Counted from the first letter of the stretch, positions 7,646-16,360 are shown. The stretch: DNA of 43,709 nt from Lachnospiraceae bacterium UBA4348 (GCA_002394165.1 DGTA01000105.1:10253-53961), one strand, 5' to 3'. Notes: a model not told the origin generated them from the sequence alone. Numbers and translations are program-made.

Positions 7646-8473
7646 ATGACAGGAAGTGTAATGGCGAACAGCATCAAGATCAGCTACGAGGAGTTCGGGC
7701 AGGGCGAGCCGCTGATCCTCCTGATGGGACTGGGTGCGGGCGCCAGGAAGTGGATGCCCCATATTGAGGCTTATAAGGAGCATTTTCATGTCTACGCGCC
7801 CGACAACCGCGGCGCCGGTCAGTCGGACAAGCCTGTCGCCTATGCCTACACCATTGAGGAGATGGCAAAGGATACGATCGGCATGATGGACGCACTGGGG
7901 ATCGAGAGTGCCCATTTTAACGGGATCTCGATGGGCGGCGCGATTGCCCAGTATATCGCGGTGTATTATCCTGAGCGGGTGCGCAGCGTCATCCTGACCA
8001 ATACCTTCCCGCGCTGCTGCGTGAGCTTCAGGCGGGCGATCGAGCTGATGCGCGAGAGCTGCGGCCAGCTCGATCCGGTCACCTCCACGAGGCTGTGTCA
8101 GTGGATCATTTTCGCGCAGCCGTTCCAGGAGACGGACGAAGCCTACATGCTCGAGTGCGAGTATGCGGATCTTAACGAACCGTATCCGATGCCTTCCTAC
8201 GCTTACAAGGCACAGTGCAATGCCATCCTCGGCTTTGACATCTTAAGCGAGCTGGGGAAGGTGAAAGCGCCGGTTCTTGTGGCCGGCGGCGACAGGGACC
8301 TGTTCGTCCCTGTTTCCGTGACCAAGGAGATGGCGGATGCGATCCCCGGCGCCGAGCTGTATATGGCGAAGGACGGCGGCCATGTGCAGCACTGGGAGCA
8401 GCTTGAGAAATACAACCAGGTGACGCTTGACTTCCTGCTCAGGAACAGCGGGAAGAAGGAGTCACAGGAATGA
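7646..8473 (+). CDS. Alpha/beta hydrolase
   Basis: A 275-residue alpha/beta-hydrolase-fold enzyme, probably cytoplasmic since it has no signal peptide. The oxyanion region LLMGLGAGARKW, the DNRGAGQSDKP loop, the nucleophile elbow NGISMGG (Ser95), the acid in GGDRDLFVP and the catalytic His in DGGHVQHWE complete the triad. The closest relatives by pattern are esterases, lactonases and 3-oxoadipate enol-lactonase-like enzymes. In this operon, downstream of a sugar or polyol dehydrogenase, lactone opening is an attractive guess, not proved. The ATG follows AAGGAGA by 7 nt. The stop overlaps the next start by 4 nt (ATGA), indicating coupled translation with the P-loop kinase. Confidence 0.88.
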   Translation: MTGSVMANSIKISYEEFGQGEPLILLMGLGAGARKWMPHIEAYKEHFHVYAPDNRGAGQSDKPVAYAYTIEEMAKDTIGMMDALGIESAHFNGISMGGAIAQYIAVYYPERVRSVILTNTFPRCCVSFRRAIELMRESCGQLDPVTSTRLCQWIIFAQPFQETDEAYMLECEYADLNEPYPMPSYAYKAQCNAILGFDILSELGKVKAPVLVAGGDRDLFVPVSVTKEMADAIPGAELYMAKDGGHVQHWEQLEKYNQVTLDFLLRNSGKKESQE

Positions 8474-9201
8474 TGGTCGAGCTGACCGTAAACGGGTTCG
8501 TCAATCGCATCAGTGTGGATGACCGCTTTGTGGAGGAGCAGATCCGGCCGCTGATGGAAAAAATGGCGGCCGGGTATGAACGCACCGGCAGAAGACAGAT
8601 CGTATTCCTGGCCGGGCCGCCCGCTGCGGGAAAATCCACGCTGGCCCTGTTGATGGAGCATCTCGGGAACGAGAGCGGGCAGGGTGTGCGCTTTCAGGCA
8701 CTGAGTATGGACGGGTTCCACTATCCCTCCGGATACCTTTCATCGCACGAAGCGGTCATCGGGGAACGGAGGATCCTGCTTAAGGACATTAAAGGAAGCC
8801 CGGAGACCTATGACGTGGACGGACTTTGCCAGCTCTTGTCACATATTGATGAGTGCCGCTGCAAGGGGACCGATCCGGTCATGCGCTGGCCGGGGTACGA
8901 CCGTACTATCCATGACGTCGTACCCGACCAGTACGAGATCACCGGCCAGGTCCTGGTGATCGAGGGCAATTACCTGCTGCTTGACCGAGAGCCGTGGGCC
9001 GGACTGCGCCGGTTCGCGGACCTGACCGTCTTTGTGAAGGATGATGAAGCCATCCTGAAAAAACGACTGATCGGCAGGAAGATCCGGGGCGGAAAAACAC
9101 CGTCGGAAGCGCAGGCGTGGTACCGCAATACAGATGAACCGAATATACGGACCGTTTTGTATCACAGTACAAATCCTGATATAATAATAGGGGCTGTATG
9201 A
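8470..9201 (+). CDS. P-loop nucleoside/sugar kinase family protein (PRK/uridine-kinase-like)
   Basis: A 243-residue P-loop kinase of the phosphoribulokinase/uridine kinase/pantothenate kinase superfamily. Walker A is GPPAAGKST at 49-57, followed by the acceptor motif LSMDGFHYP and the later VIEGNYLLL, both typical of the group; GRKIRGGKT near the C-terminus resembles a lid region. Family members phosphorylate nucleosides, pantothenate or sugars such as fructose; the substrate here is unknown. It is the last gene of the 4219-9201 operon, overlaps the hydrolase by 4 nt and is followed by a strong terminator. Two kinases in one catabolic operon suggests either sequential phosphorylations or two alternative substrates. 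Confidence 0.82.
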   Translation: MMVELTVNGFVNRISVDDRFVEEQIRPLMEKMAAGYERTGRRQIVFLAGPPAAGKSTLALLMEHLGNESGQGVRFQALSMDGFHYPSGYLSSHEAVIGERRILLKDIKGSPETYDVDGLCQLLSHIDECRCKGTDPVMRWPGYDRTIHDVVPDQYEITGQVLVIEGNYLLLDREPWAGLRRFADLTVFVKDDEAILKKRLIGRKIRGGKTPSEAQAWYRNTDEPNIRTVLYHSTNPDIIIGAV

Positions 9202-9218
9202 CGTGAAGTGAAAAGCGC

Positions 9219-9263
9219 AAAAAAAGATCCGCCGTTTTGCGGAGAAAACGGCGGATCTTATTT
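9219..9263. terminator. Bidirectional Rho-independent terminator
   Basis: A perfect 15-bp stem, AAGATCCGCCGTTTT (9224-9238) with AAAACGGCGGATCTT (9245-9259) and a 6-nt loop, lies between the convergent kinase and 70-residue peptide genes. Read on the minus strand it is followed by a run of five T residues beyond the stem, so it works best for the peptide gene. Read on the plus strand the tail is ATTTCTCG, which could still end the sugar operon. Confidence 0.85.
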
Positions 9264-9293
9264 CTCGTTCCGGGCGGATGAAGATCTGAACGG

Positions 9294-9506
9294 TCAGTCA
9301 TCCAGATCTTTCTTTTCAAACTCGGCCCCCATCATGCCGCGGGCGGCAGAGACCATCTCGGCGTCGTCGTCGGAAAGAGCGGCGAACGGGAATGAGACGA
9401 CCTTCTTTGAGGTCTGGGGCTGGAAAAGTTTCTTGGCCAGTCTCTCTTTGAGATCAGTATGTTTGGAAAAATCGGTTTCGTATAAGAGTTTTTCAAGGTC
9501 TTTCAT
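9294..9506 (-). CDS. 70-residue candidate exported peptide precursor
   Basis: A small 70-residue protein with a good ribosome site (AGGAGG, 8 nt before the ATG). It is charged and helical at the N-terminus (DLEKLLYETDFSKHTDLKER), then has a middle VVSFPF segment, then LSDDDAEMVSAARGMMG at 44-60 and an acidic/basic tail. The LSDD-x-x-E-x-V-x-A-A pattern resembles the end of double-glycine or NHLM-type leader peptides (LSDEELE-x-V-x-G-G) cut by C39 peptidases. It is transcribed divergently from a C39-ABC exporter operon. I infer an export substrate with cleavage near Ala54/Ala55 or Gly57, giving a 13-16-residue product. No modifying enzyme is nearby. The true function could equally be a small regulator. 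Confidence 0.72.
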   Translation of the reverse strand: MKDLEKLLYETDFSKHTDLKERLAKKLFQPQTSKKVVSFPFAALSDDDAEMVSAARGMMGAEFEKKDLDD

Positions 9507-9672
9507 AACTTGCCTCCTGTATGTAAATGCGAATTATATGTAATCAGCTCTTTGCTTTGTCATTATATACGGGCGGCGAACATAAAATCCACAAAAAAAT
9601 CATAAAAAATTAATTTTCGGCCGGATCCGCTCCGATGCGGGTCCGGAACCGAGCCTGGGAGCGTACGCGGAT
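9507..9672. promoter_or_regulatory. Divergent promoter region of peptide gene and exporter operon
   Basis: On the minus strand there are two TATAAT hexamers (9538-9533 and 9567-9562) before the peptide gene. The nearer one has ATGACA 19 nt upstream as an imperfect -35. For the exporter operon no clear plus-strand promoter was found. A 10-bp hairpin with one G-T wobble, CCGGATCCGC (9621-9630) and GCGGGTCCGG (9637-9646), lies 27 nt before the first exporter gene. It has no T run, so a leader structure or operator is more likely than a terminator. Confidence 0.45.
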
Positions 9673-10152
9673 ATGGATAATAAGATATTCAGAGAAAAAT
9701 CAATGGAGCAGCTTTCCACCCCCGAACAGCTGACAGGTTACCTGAAGGTGACCGGGCCGGGAGTGTGGTTCGTGCTGATCGGGATCGTGGTGCTCCTGGC
9801 CGGTATGCTCATCTGGGGGACATTCGGAAGGATCATCAGCACGGTGACAGTGCCCGCGAAGGTTTCAGGCGGGGCCGCTTCGCTCTATATCCTGAGCGGG
9901 GATCTGGCCGCCGATCCGGATATGGTGGAGGTGGAGATCGGCGACGTGACGATGGAGGCCGACAGCCGCAAGGCTGCCACCCGGATCCTGAATGCGGATG
10001 ATGATCCCATGCTCTTTCTGTCCGGTTATCTTTCTCCCGGCAAGGAGGTCAGGGAACTGGTGTGTGAGACAGACCTGGCGGACGGCTTCTACAGCGCTGA
10101 GGTCACGGTCGAGACGCTCAGACCGATCTCACTTCTTTTCTCGAAAAACTGA
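9673..10152 (+). CDS. Short HlyD-like membrane-anchored protein of an NHLM-type exporter
   Basis: A 159-residue protein. The opening FREKSMEQLSTPEQL, followed by one membrane helix (about residues 34-57, VWFVLIGIVVLLAGMLIWG) and TFGRII, closely resembles the N-terminus of NHLM bacteriocin-system secretion proteins (HlyD/membrane-fusion family). Those proteins are normally much longer, with a coiled-coil hairpin and two lipoyl halves. Here only an extracytoplasmic beta-rich domain of about 100 residues follows the helix, so the coiled coil is missing. The reading frame is intact and the next gene starts 12 nt later, so this looks like a natural short form adapted to a Gram-positive envelope. 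The ribosome site is weak (GGGAGC). Confidence 0.75.
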   Translation: MDNKIFREKSMEQLSTPEQLTGYLKVTGPGVWFVLIGIVVLLAGMLIWGTFGRIISTVTVPAKVSGGAASLYILSGDLAADPDMVEVEIGDVTMEADSRKAATRILNADDDPMLFLSGYLSPGKEVRELVCETDLADGFYSAEVTVETLRPISLLFSKN

Positions 10153-10164
10153 CGGGAGGCATGT

Positions 10165-12351
10165 ATGGCACATAAGGGAAAAAAGATACGGGAACCGGTC
10201 ACCGGCAAGGCGGCTAAGGTCCCGGTCGTAATGCAGCTCGAAGCGCTCGAGTGCGGCGCCGCATGCCTGACGATGGTGCTCGCCTACTATAATAAGTGGG
10301 TTCCCCTCGAACAGGTGCGCAGCTCCTGCGGAGTATCCAGGGACGGATCCAACGCAAAGAATATCATGCTGGCGGCGCGGAGCTACGGACTGCAGGCGGA
10401 AGCCTACAAGGCGGAGCCGGAGGCGCTCAAGGCAGGCGGGAAGTTCCCGTGCATCGTTCACTGGGAATTCAATCATTTTATCGTACTCGACGGCTTTTCC
10501 GGCGGAAAGGTCTATATCAACGACCCGGCAAGAGGCCGGCTCAGGATCACGGAGGAAGAGTTTGACCGCGGCTTTACCGGCGTATTTATCATGATGGAGC
10601 CGGGGGAGGGGTTCGAACCCTCCGGGGAGCGCAAGAGCACTTTAAAGTTCGTGCACAAGCGGCTGGCCGGCGCCCGGTCCGCGATCGTCTTCGCGGTGCT
10701 GCTCTCAGTTATCTCATCCGCATTCGGGCTGATCAACCCGACCATGACCAGGATCTTCATGGACCGGCTCCTGCCGGGCAGGAATGCTTCCTGGACGATC
10801 TCGTTTCTGGCTGTGATGACCAGCCTGGCCATCGTCCAGCTCGCGGCGGGGTGGATCCAGGCGATCTATAATCTGCGGATCCAGGCGAAGATGGACGTCG
10901 TGGGAAGCATGAGCTTCATGTGGAAGCTGATGCGGCTCCCGATGGAGTTTTTCTCCCAGCGGATGTCCGGCGACCTGCTCCAGCGGCAGTCCACCAATGC
11001 GACCATCTCGGGGACGCTGGTCAATACCCTCTCCCCGCTGTTTCTGAACACGATCATGATGATCGTGTACCTGACGGTCATGCTGCGCCAGAGCGCGCTT
11101 CTGACGCTGGTGGGCGTGTCCTGCATGGCGCTGAACCTGCTCAGCAGCTGGTGGATCTCCAACAAGAGAGTAAACATCACCCGTGTGCAGCAGCGTGATT
11201 CGGGAAGGCTTGGCGGCCTGACGCTGACGGGGATCAAGATGATCGAAACGATCAAGGCGAGCGGCTCTGAGAACGGATTTTTCCGCAACTGGGCGGGACT
11301 GCAGGCGTCGGTGAATGCTCAGTCGATCAACTTTGAGAGGCTCAATGTCACGGTCGGTCTCATCCCGCCCATCGTTTCAACGGCGGCGGATGTTCTGGTC
11401 ATGGTCCTGGGCGTGTTCCTGGTCATCCGGGGGAAATTTACGGTAGGTATGATCCTGGCTTTCCAGGGTTTTCTGGCTTCCTTTATGGCACCTGTCTCCA
11501 CGCTGATGAGCGCGGGCCAGACCATTCAGGAGATGCGCACCAATATGGAGCGTGTGGAGGACGTGATGGAGTACCCGGACGCGCCGTCCCTCTCCTACGG
11601 ACAAAACGATGAAACACAGGAATACCGGAAACTTTCGGGAGAGGTGGAGCTTCGGAATGTCACCTTCGGGTACGCTCCGCTGCGGCCGCCCCTGATCGAG
11701 AATTTTAATATGAAAGTAAAGGCCGGCAGCCGCGTGGCCTTCGTGGGAGCCTCGGGGTGCGGAAAATCCACCCTGGCCAAGCTGATCAGCGGCCTGTATG
11801 AGCCGTGGAGCGGCGAGATACTGTTTGACGGAAAGCCCATTCAGGAGATCGACAGGAATGTGCTGACCGGGTCGCTGGCTGTCGTGGACCAGGATATCAC
11901 CCTGTTTGAGGATACGATCTCGAACAACATCCGCATGTGGGACAGCACCATCGAAGACTTCGAGGTGATCATGGCTGCCCGCGATGCTCAGATCCACGAC
12001 GATATCATGCAGCGTGAGGGCGGGTACGAGAACCGCCTTCGAGAGGGCGGACAGGATCTGTCGGGCGGACAGCGCCAGCGGCTTGAGCTGGCCAGGGTCC
12101 TGGCACAGGATCCCACCATCCTGATCCTGGATGAGGCGACATCGGCGCTGGATGCGAAAACGGAATACAACGCCATCCGGGCGATCGCGGACCGCGGGAT
12201 CACCTGCATCGTGGTCGCGCACAGGCTGTCCACCATCCGTGACTGCGACGAGATCATCGTCCTTGACCGGGGAAAACCGGTGGAACGCGGCACTCATGAG
12301 GAACTTTACGCCAGGGGCGGCCTTTACACCGCGCTGGTATCGAATGAATAG
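10165..12351 (+). CDS. Peptidase-containing ABC exporter (C39 PCAT, NHLM type)
   Basis: A 728-residue ABC half-transporter that should cut a leader peptide and export the remainder. The N-terminal C39 cysteine peptidase is complete: Gln24, Cys30 (LECGAACL), His104 (FNHFIVL) and Asp120 (YINDPARG). A six-helix exporter membrane domain occupies about 165-460 and an ATPase domain about 500-728, with Walker A GASGCGKST, signature LSGGQRQRLELAR and Walker B ILILDEATSALD. The composition and gene order fit TIGR03796-like NHLM transporters, as recalled from the family. It sits 12 nt after the HlyD-like gene and 14-17 nt before the second ABC gene, so the three are surely co-expressed. The obvious candidate substrate is the divergent 70-residue peptide. 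Confidence 0.95.
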   Translation: MAHKGKKIREPVTGKAAKVPVVMQLEALECGAACLTMVLAYYNKWVPLEQVRSSCGVSRDGSNAKNIMLAARSYGLQAEAYKAEPEALKAGGKFPCIVHWEFNHFIVLDGFSGGKVYINDPARGRLRITEEEFDRGFTGVFIMMEPGEGFEPSGERKSTLKFVHKRLAGARSAIVFAVLLSVISSAFGLINPTMTRIFMDRLLPGRNASWTISFLAVMTSLAIVQLAAGWIQAIYNLRIQAKMDVVGSMSFMWKLMRLPMEFFSQRMSGDLLQRQSTNATISGTLVNTLSPLFLNTIMMIVYLTVMLRQSALLTLVGVSCMALNLLSSWWISNKRVNITRVQQRDSGRLGGLTLTGIKMIETIKASGSENGFFRNWAGLQASVNAQSINFERLNVTVGLIPPIVSTAADVLVMVLGVFLVIRGKFTVGMILAFQGFLASFMAPVSTLMSAGQTIQEMRTNMERVEDVMEYPDAPSLSYGQNDETQEYRKLSGEVELRNVTFGYAPLRPPLIENFNMKVKAGSRVAFVGASGCGKSTLAKLISGLYEPWSGEILFDGKPIQEIDRNVLTGSLAVVDQDITLFEDTISNNIRMWDSTIEDFEVIMAARDAQIHDDIMQREGGYENRLREGGQDLSGGQRQRLELARVLAQDPTILILDEATSALDAKTEYNAIRAIADRGITCIVVAHRLSTIRDCDEIIVLDRGKPVERGTHEELYARGGLYTALVSNE

Positions 12352-12368
12352 ACAACTGGAGGTTAGTG

Positions 12369-14543
12369 TTGAGCTGGGTTGATGAACAGATCCGTCAGAG
12401 AAAAAAGATGGACGACCAGGGCTTTGCCGATTCGCTGAGGGAAGCGGCCGGAACGGTCATGGGAAATACCGATTTTTCCATGAACGACGACCGCATGCTT
12501 ACCGGCGATGCGCTTGAAAAGATCCTGGCGTACTACCATCTTGCCTATCATCCGGCTCCGGATTCGGTAAAGGGACTGGAGGAACAGCTGGAATACATCC
12601 TGCATCCGAAGGGAATGATGTTTCGGAGGATCGAGCTCGAGGACGGCTGGCAGCACGATGCGACGGGCGCGTTCCTTGCTTTCAGGAAGAAGGACGGGGC
12701 GCCGCTGGCCATGATCCCTGCCGGATTTCTGGGCTACCGGTGCTACGATCCCTCCGCCGGCACTTCGCAGCTGGTCACCGGGAAGTATATGGAGAATGTG
12801 CAGCGGGAGGCATACTGTTTTTACCGCCCGCTTCCGCAGACCAGACTGACGATCCCCGTACTGTTTAGATATATCCTGGGGAGCCTGCACACCTCGGATC
12901 TGATCCTGATCTTCGCGGTCACGTTTTTCTCCGCGATGATCGCCCGCATGATCCCGGGCCTGACAAGCATCCTGTTCGGGACTGTGCTGGAGAGCAAAAA
13001 GGTCCAGGTCCTGTTCGCCATGGCGGTCCTGATGATCTGCGTGCGCGTGAGCAGCCTGATCATTGAGACCGGCAGCGGCCTGATCACCGGGTGTGTGCAG
13101 ACAAAGCTGCAGCTGGACGTGGAATCGGCGGTGATGATGAGAGTCCTCTCCCTGCCCACGGAATTTTTCCGGGACCTGAACTCGGGTGAGATATCCTCGA
13201 GGATGTCGTCGGTCAATTCCCTGTGCTCCACGCTGGTGAACGCGGTGCTCACCTCGGGCCTTACAAGCCTTGTCTCCCTGCTTTACATTGAGCGGATATT
13301 CCATTTCACACCCGCCCTGGTAGCGCCTTCGCTGGCGATCATCGGCTCGACCGTCGTTTTTTCTATGCTGATGCTGCTGATGGAGACGAACCGCCAGAAG
13401 CGGATCATGGAGCAGGAGGCGAAGACGACCGGCCTGGCCTTTGCGCTGGTGAACGGCATCCAGAAGATCAGGCTGGCAGGCGCCGAAAAAAGGGCCTTCA
13501 GCCACTGGGCCTCCGCTTTCAACCGGTCGGCATCGGAAAAGTACAATCCGCCGACCATCCTGAAGGTGCAGAGTGTGATCACAAACGCCATCAGCCTGGG
13601 AGGCACCGTTGTCCTGTACGGGATCGCGATGGCCGCCTCGGTGAGCGTGACCGACTATATGGCGTTCAATGCCGCCTTCGGCCTGGTGATGGGAGCGTTT
13701 ACCTCCCTGGCATCCGTGATCATGGTCTTTGCGAAGATCAAACCCGTACTGGCTATGGCAAAGCCCATCCTGGACGCGGTCCCCGAGACCGGTGAGCGAA
13801 AGAAAGTGATCACCTCCCTGAGAGGAAATATCGAGATGAATAACGTGACCTTCCGGTACACGGCCAACGGACCGAAGGTCATCGACAATATGTCCCTGAA
13901 GATCGCGGCGGGGGAATATGTGGCCATCGTCGGCCCCTCCGGCTGCGGGAAATCCACCCTGATGAGGCTTCTGCTGGGATTTGAGAAGCCTGAGAGGGGC
14001 GGCATCTTCTACGACGGGCGCGAGCTTGACCAGATCGACTTAAAGTCGCTGCGGCGGAAGATCGGCACGGTCATGCAGAGCGGAAGCCTGTTCAACGAGA
14101 GCATCTACGCCAACATCGCGCTGTCCGCCCCGTCCCTGACGCTGGAGGAAGCCTGGCAGGCCGCCGAGACGGCCAGCATAGCCGACGATATCCGGGCCAT
14201 GCCGATGGGCATGTTCACCATGATATCCGAGGGCGAGGGCGGCATCTCGGGCGGACAGAAGCAGCGCCTGATGATCGCGCGGGCGATAGCGCCGAAGCCG
14301 TCGGTGCTGATCTTTGACGAGGCCACCAGCGCCTTGGACAACATCGCCCAGAAAAAGGTGACCGAGGCGCTTGACGCCCTTCACTGTACGCGGATCGTGA
14401 TCGCGCACAGACTGTCCACCATCCGCAGCTGCAGCCGGATCCTCTTCCTGGGGGACGGCAGGGTGCTGGAAGAGGGGACTTACGAGGAACTGATGGAAAA
14501 GAACGGCCTGTTTGCGGATATGGTAGCCAGGCAGCAGGTATGA
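12369..14543 (+). CDS. Second NHLM-type ABC exporter subunit, no peptidase
   Basis: A 724-residue ABC half-transporter. Residues ~1-150 are a soluble region without the C39 catalytic residues, a membrane domain follows, and the ATPase has Walker A GPSGCGKST, signature ISGGQKQRLMIARAI and Walker B VLIFDEATSALD. This matches the second ATP-binding protein of NHLM bacteriocin systems (TIGR03797-like), whose N-terminal domain resembles a degenerate cyclic-nucleotide-binding or adaptor fold. It probably pairs with the preceding PCAT as a heterodimer. The start is uncertain: TTG at 12369 lies 6 nt after GGAGG, while GTG at 12366 is only 3 nt after it; both give nearly the same protein. Confidence 0.92.
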   Translation: MSWVDEQIRQRKKMDDQGFADSLREAAGTVMGNTDFSMNDDRMLTGDALEKILAYYHLAYHPAPDSVKGLEEQLEYILHPKGMMFRRIELEDGWQHDATGAFLAFRKKDGAPLAMIPAGFLGYRCYDPSAGTSQLVTGKYMENVQREAYCFYRPLPQTRLTIPVLFRYILGSLHTSDLILIFAVTFFSAMIARMIPGLTSILFGTVLESKKVQVLFAMAVLMICVRVSSLIIETGSGLITGCVQTKLQLDVESAVMMRVLSLPTEFFRDLNSGEISSRMSSVNSLCSTLVNAVLTSGLTSLVSLLYIERIFHFTPALVAPSLAIIGSTVVFSMLMLLMETNRQKRIMEQEAKTTGLAFALVNGIQKIRLAGAEKRAFSHWASAFNRSASEKYNPPTILKVQSVITNAISLGGTVVLYGIAMAASVSVTDYMAFNAAFGLVMGAFTSLASVIMVFAKIKPVLAMAKPILDAVPETGERKKVITSLRGNIEMNNVTFRYTANGPKVIDNMSLKIAAGEYVAIVGPSGCGKSTLMRLLLGFEKPERGGIFYDGRELDQIDLKSLRRKIGTVMQSGSLFNESIYANIALSAPSLTLEEAWQAAETASIADDIRAMPMGMFTMISEGEGGISGGQKQRLMIARAIAPKPSVLIFDEATSALDNIAQKKVTEALDALHCTRIVIAHRLSTIRSCSRILFLGDGRVLEEGTYEELMEKNGLFADMVARQQV

Positions 14544-14555
14544 TGAGGGAGAAGC

Positions 14556-15077
14556 ATGAATCCGAAAGAACCGTTTGAAGAGGTATATGAAAAGAATTTT
14601 TCGAGTGTCTACAACTTTGTGTACGCTCAGCTGATGCATAAGGAGCGCACGGAGGATGTGGTGAGCGAGGTCTTCATCAAGGCGTATGCCCACTATGACG
14701 GCTATGACCCGTCAAAGGCGTCCGTCAAGACCTGGCTGACCAATATCGCGCGCAATACGCTGATCGACCTGTACCGGAAAAAATCCTCCAAAGGCTATGT
14801 CTCCCTGGATGATGACGAGAACTTTGTCGAACCCTCCTATGAGGATGAGTACGAGATCTTCAAGGAAGCTTCGGAGCAGGAAGTGATGTCCATTCTGTCG
14901 GGTCTGGATCCGGATGAGCGCGAGCTTCTCGGTATGATCTACTTTCAGAACATGAAGAACGAGGAGATCGGCCAGGTGCTGGGGATCAACGCCAAGGCGG
15001 TCAGCGCCAGACACCACCGTCTCCTGAAAAAATGCCGGGAAATGGTGAAGGACAAGGATATCAGCGATTACCTCTGA
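14556..15077 (+). CDS. ECF-type RNA polymerase sigma factor
   Basis: A 173-residue sigma-70-family protein with region 2 (YNFVYAQLMHKERTEDVVSE, then TWLTNIARNTLIDLYRKK) and region 4 (LDPDERELLGMIYFQNMKNE, then IGQVLGINAKAVSARHHRLL). Region 3 is absent, as in ECF factors. The linker is acidic (LDDDENFVEPSYEDEYEIF). It begins 12 nt after the second exporter gene and is plainly in the operon. No dedicated zinc anti-sigma factor is adjacent; instead an RsbW-like kinase and STAS protein lie at the operon end. It may transcribe this operon, the divergent peptide gene or envelope genes elsewhere. Its promoter motif cannot be deduced from one copy. Confidence 0.9.
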   Translation: MNPKEPFEEVYEKNFSSVYNFVYAQLMHKERTEDVVSEVFIKAYAHYDGYDPSKASVKTWLTNIARNTLIDLYRKKSSKGYVSLDDDENFVEPSYEDEYEIFKEASEQEVMSILSGLDPDERELLGMIYFQNMKNEEIGQVLGINAKAVSARHHRLLKKCREMVKDKDISDYL

Positions 15078-15135
15078 TGAAGAGCGGGGCTGCCTTATTG
15101 TCATTATGAAAAATGGAGAGGAGACAACATAAGTT

Positions 15136-16329
15136 ATGCATCCGGTACTTTCCATCGGAATTCATGTTATCCTGCAGATCATCACGTGGATCATCATGCT
15201 GGAATGCCTGGAGGGAAGCCGCCTGATCCGGACCGGCTCGGGCAAAATGCGGATCCGCACGTGGGCCGTGATGAGCATCTACAGTCTCTTTGCCCTGCTG
15301 CCAGTGGCCGGCGCCATGCTTCCTCCGAGTTCTGTCAAATACTCCCTGCAGGGGGGGGGAGATTACTTCCTTGGATTTTTTGTATATTTTGGCGGGATCC
15401 TGCTGATCGGCTGGGTGCTGCTGCGGTGTGTGCGGTTTGCATCCGGGCGGAAACTGATGGCCGCCAGGCGCGCTCTGCTGGCAGTGAGCATGATCGCGGG
15501 CCTGGCCTTGATGGTGTACGGCGTGCATCATGCCCGCCAGACGAAAGTCATCGAATATGACATCACTATCCCCAAAGATACCGGGGATGTCACTGAGACA
15601 AAGATCGTGCTGGTCAGCGACCTGCACCTGAGCGTCAACACGCGTTACGAACATATTGTCCGGGTGGTGGACATGATCAACGCCCAGGAGCCGGACGCGG
15701 TCGTGATCGCCGGCGACATTTTCACGAGCAGTTATGAGGCCCTGAAGGATCCGGACCGATACAGCGCGCTCCTGTCCACGATCAAAGCCAGGGACGGAGT
15801 CTTTGCGGTCTACGGGAACCACGATGTGGAGGAGACGCTCTTTGGCGGCTTCCCGATCTCGCCGATCTCACAGGCATTCCGCTCAAAACAGATGGAGCAG
15901 TTCATGGAGGACAGTCATTTTACGGTCCTCTGTGACGAGACGGCCCTGATCGGAGACGGGCAGATCCAGATCGTGGGAAGGATCGACGGAGAGAAGGCCG
16001 GGGACGGGACGACGAACCGCAAAGGACCGGATGAGCTCCTGAAGGGAGTCGACCTTTCAAAACCGGTCATCATACTGGAGCACGAGCCGGTCCAGTTCAG
16101 GAAACTGGAAGAAGCGGGCGCGGATCTGGCTCTGTGCGGCCACACCCATGCGGGGCAGATCTTCCCCGGGAACCTGATCGTGCCGTTCTTTAACGAGAAT
16201 GCGTTCGGTTACCGGAAGGTGTCGGACCTCGATACGATCGTGAGCGCGGGCGTGGGCTTTTACGGGCCGCCCATGAGGATCGGAACAAACAGTGATATCA
16301 GCGTGGTACGGATCCACACAGGAAAATAA
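15136..16329 (+). CDS. Membrane-anchored metallophosphoesterase (YkuE-like)
   Basis: A 397-residue protein with four predicted membrane helices in the first ~135 residues, then a calcineurin-like phosphoesterase domain. Metal ligands are complete: Asp162/His164 (SDLHL), Asp194 (AGDIF), Asn228-His229-Asp230 (YGNHDV), LEHEP and CGHTHAGQIFPGN. Related enzymes hydrolyse lipid-linked or cyclic phosphates; the substrate is unknown. The catalytic domain follows an even number of helices, and its side of the membrane is not certain. Codons 72-75 contain a run of nine G residues (15351-15359), a slippage-prone tract, with the frame intact in this copy. The AGGAG site lies about 13 nt before the ATG. 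It is part of the exporter/sigma operon by spacing and orientation. Confidence 0.88.
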   Translation: MHPVLSIGIHVILQIITWIIMLECLEGSRLIRTGSGKMRIRTWAVMSIYSLFALLPVAGAMLPPSSVKYSLQGGGDYFLGFFVYFGGILLIGWVLLRCVRFASGRKLMAARRALLAVSMIAGLALMVYGVHHARQTKVIEYDITIPKDTGDVTETKIVLVSDLHLSVNTRYEHIVRVVDMINAQEPDAVVIAGDIFTSSYEALKDPDRYSALLSTIKARDGVFAVYGNHDVEETLFGGFPISPISQAFRSKQMEQFMEDSHFTVLCDETALIGDGQIQIVGRIDGEKAGDGTTNRKGPDELLKGVDLSKPVIILEHEPVQFRKLEEAGADLALCGHTHAGQIFPGNLIVPFFNENAFGYRKVSDLDTIVSAGVGFYGPPMRIGTNSDISVVRIHTGK

Positions 16330-16360
16330 GAGCAATACAATATACAGGGGACAGAAATTT

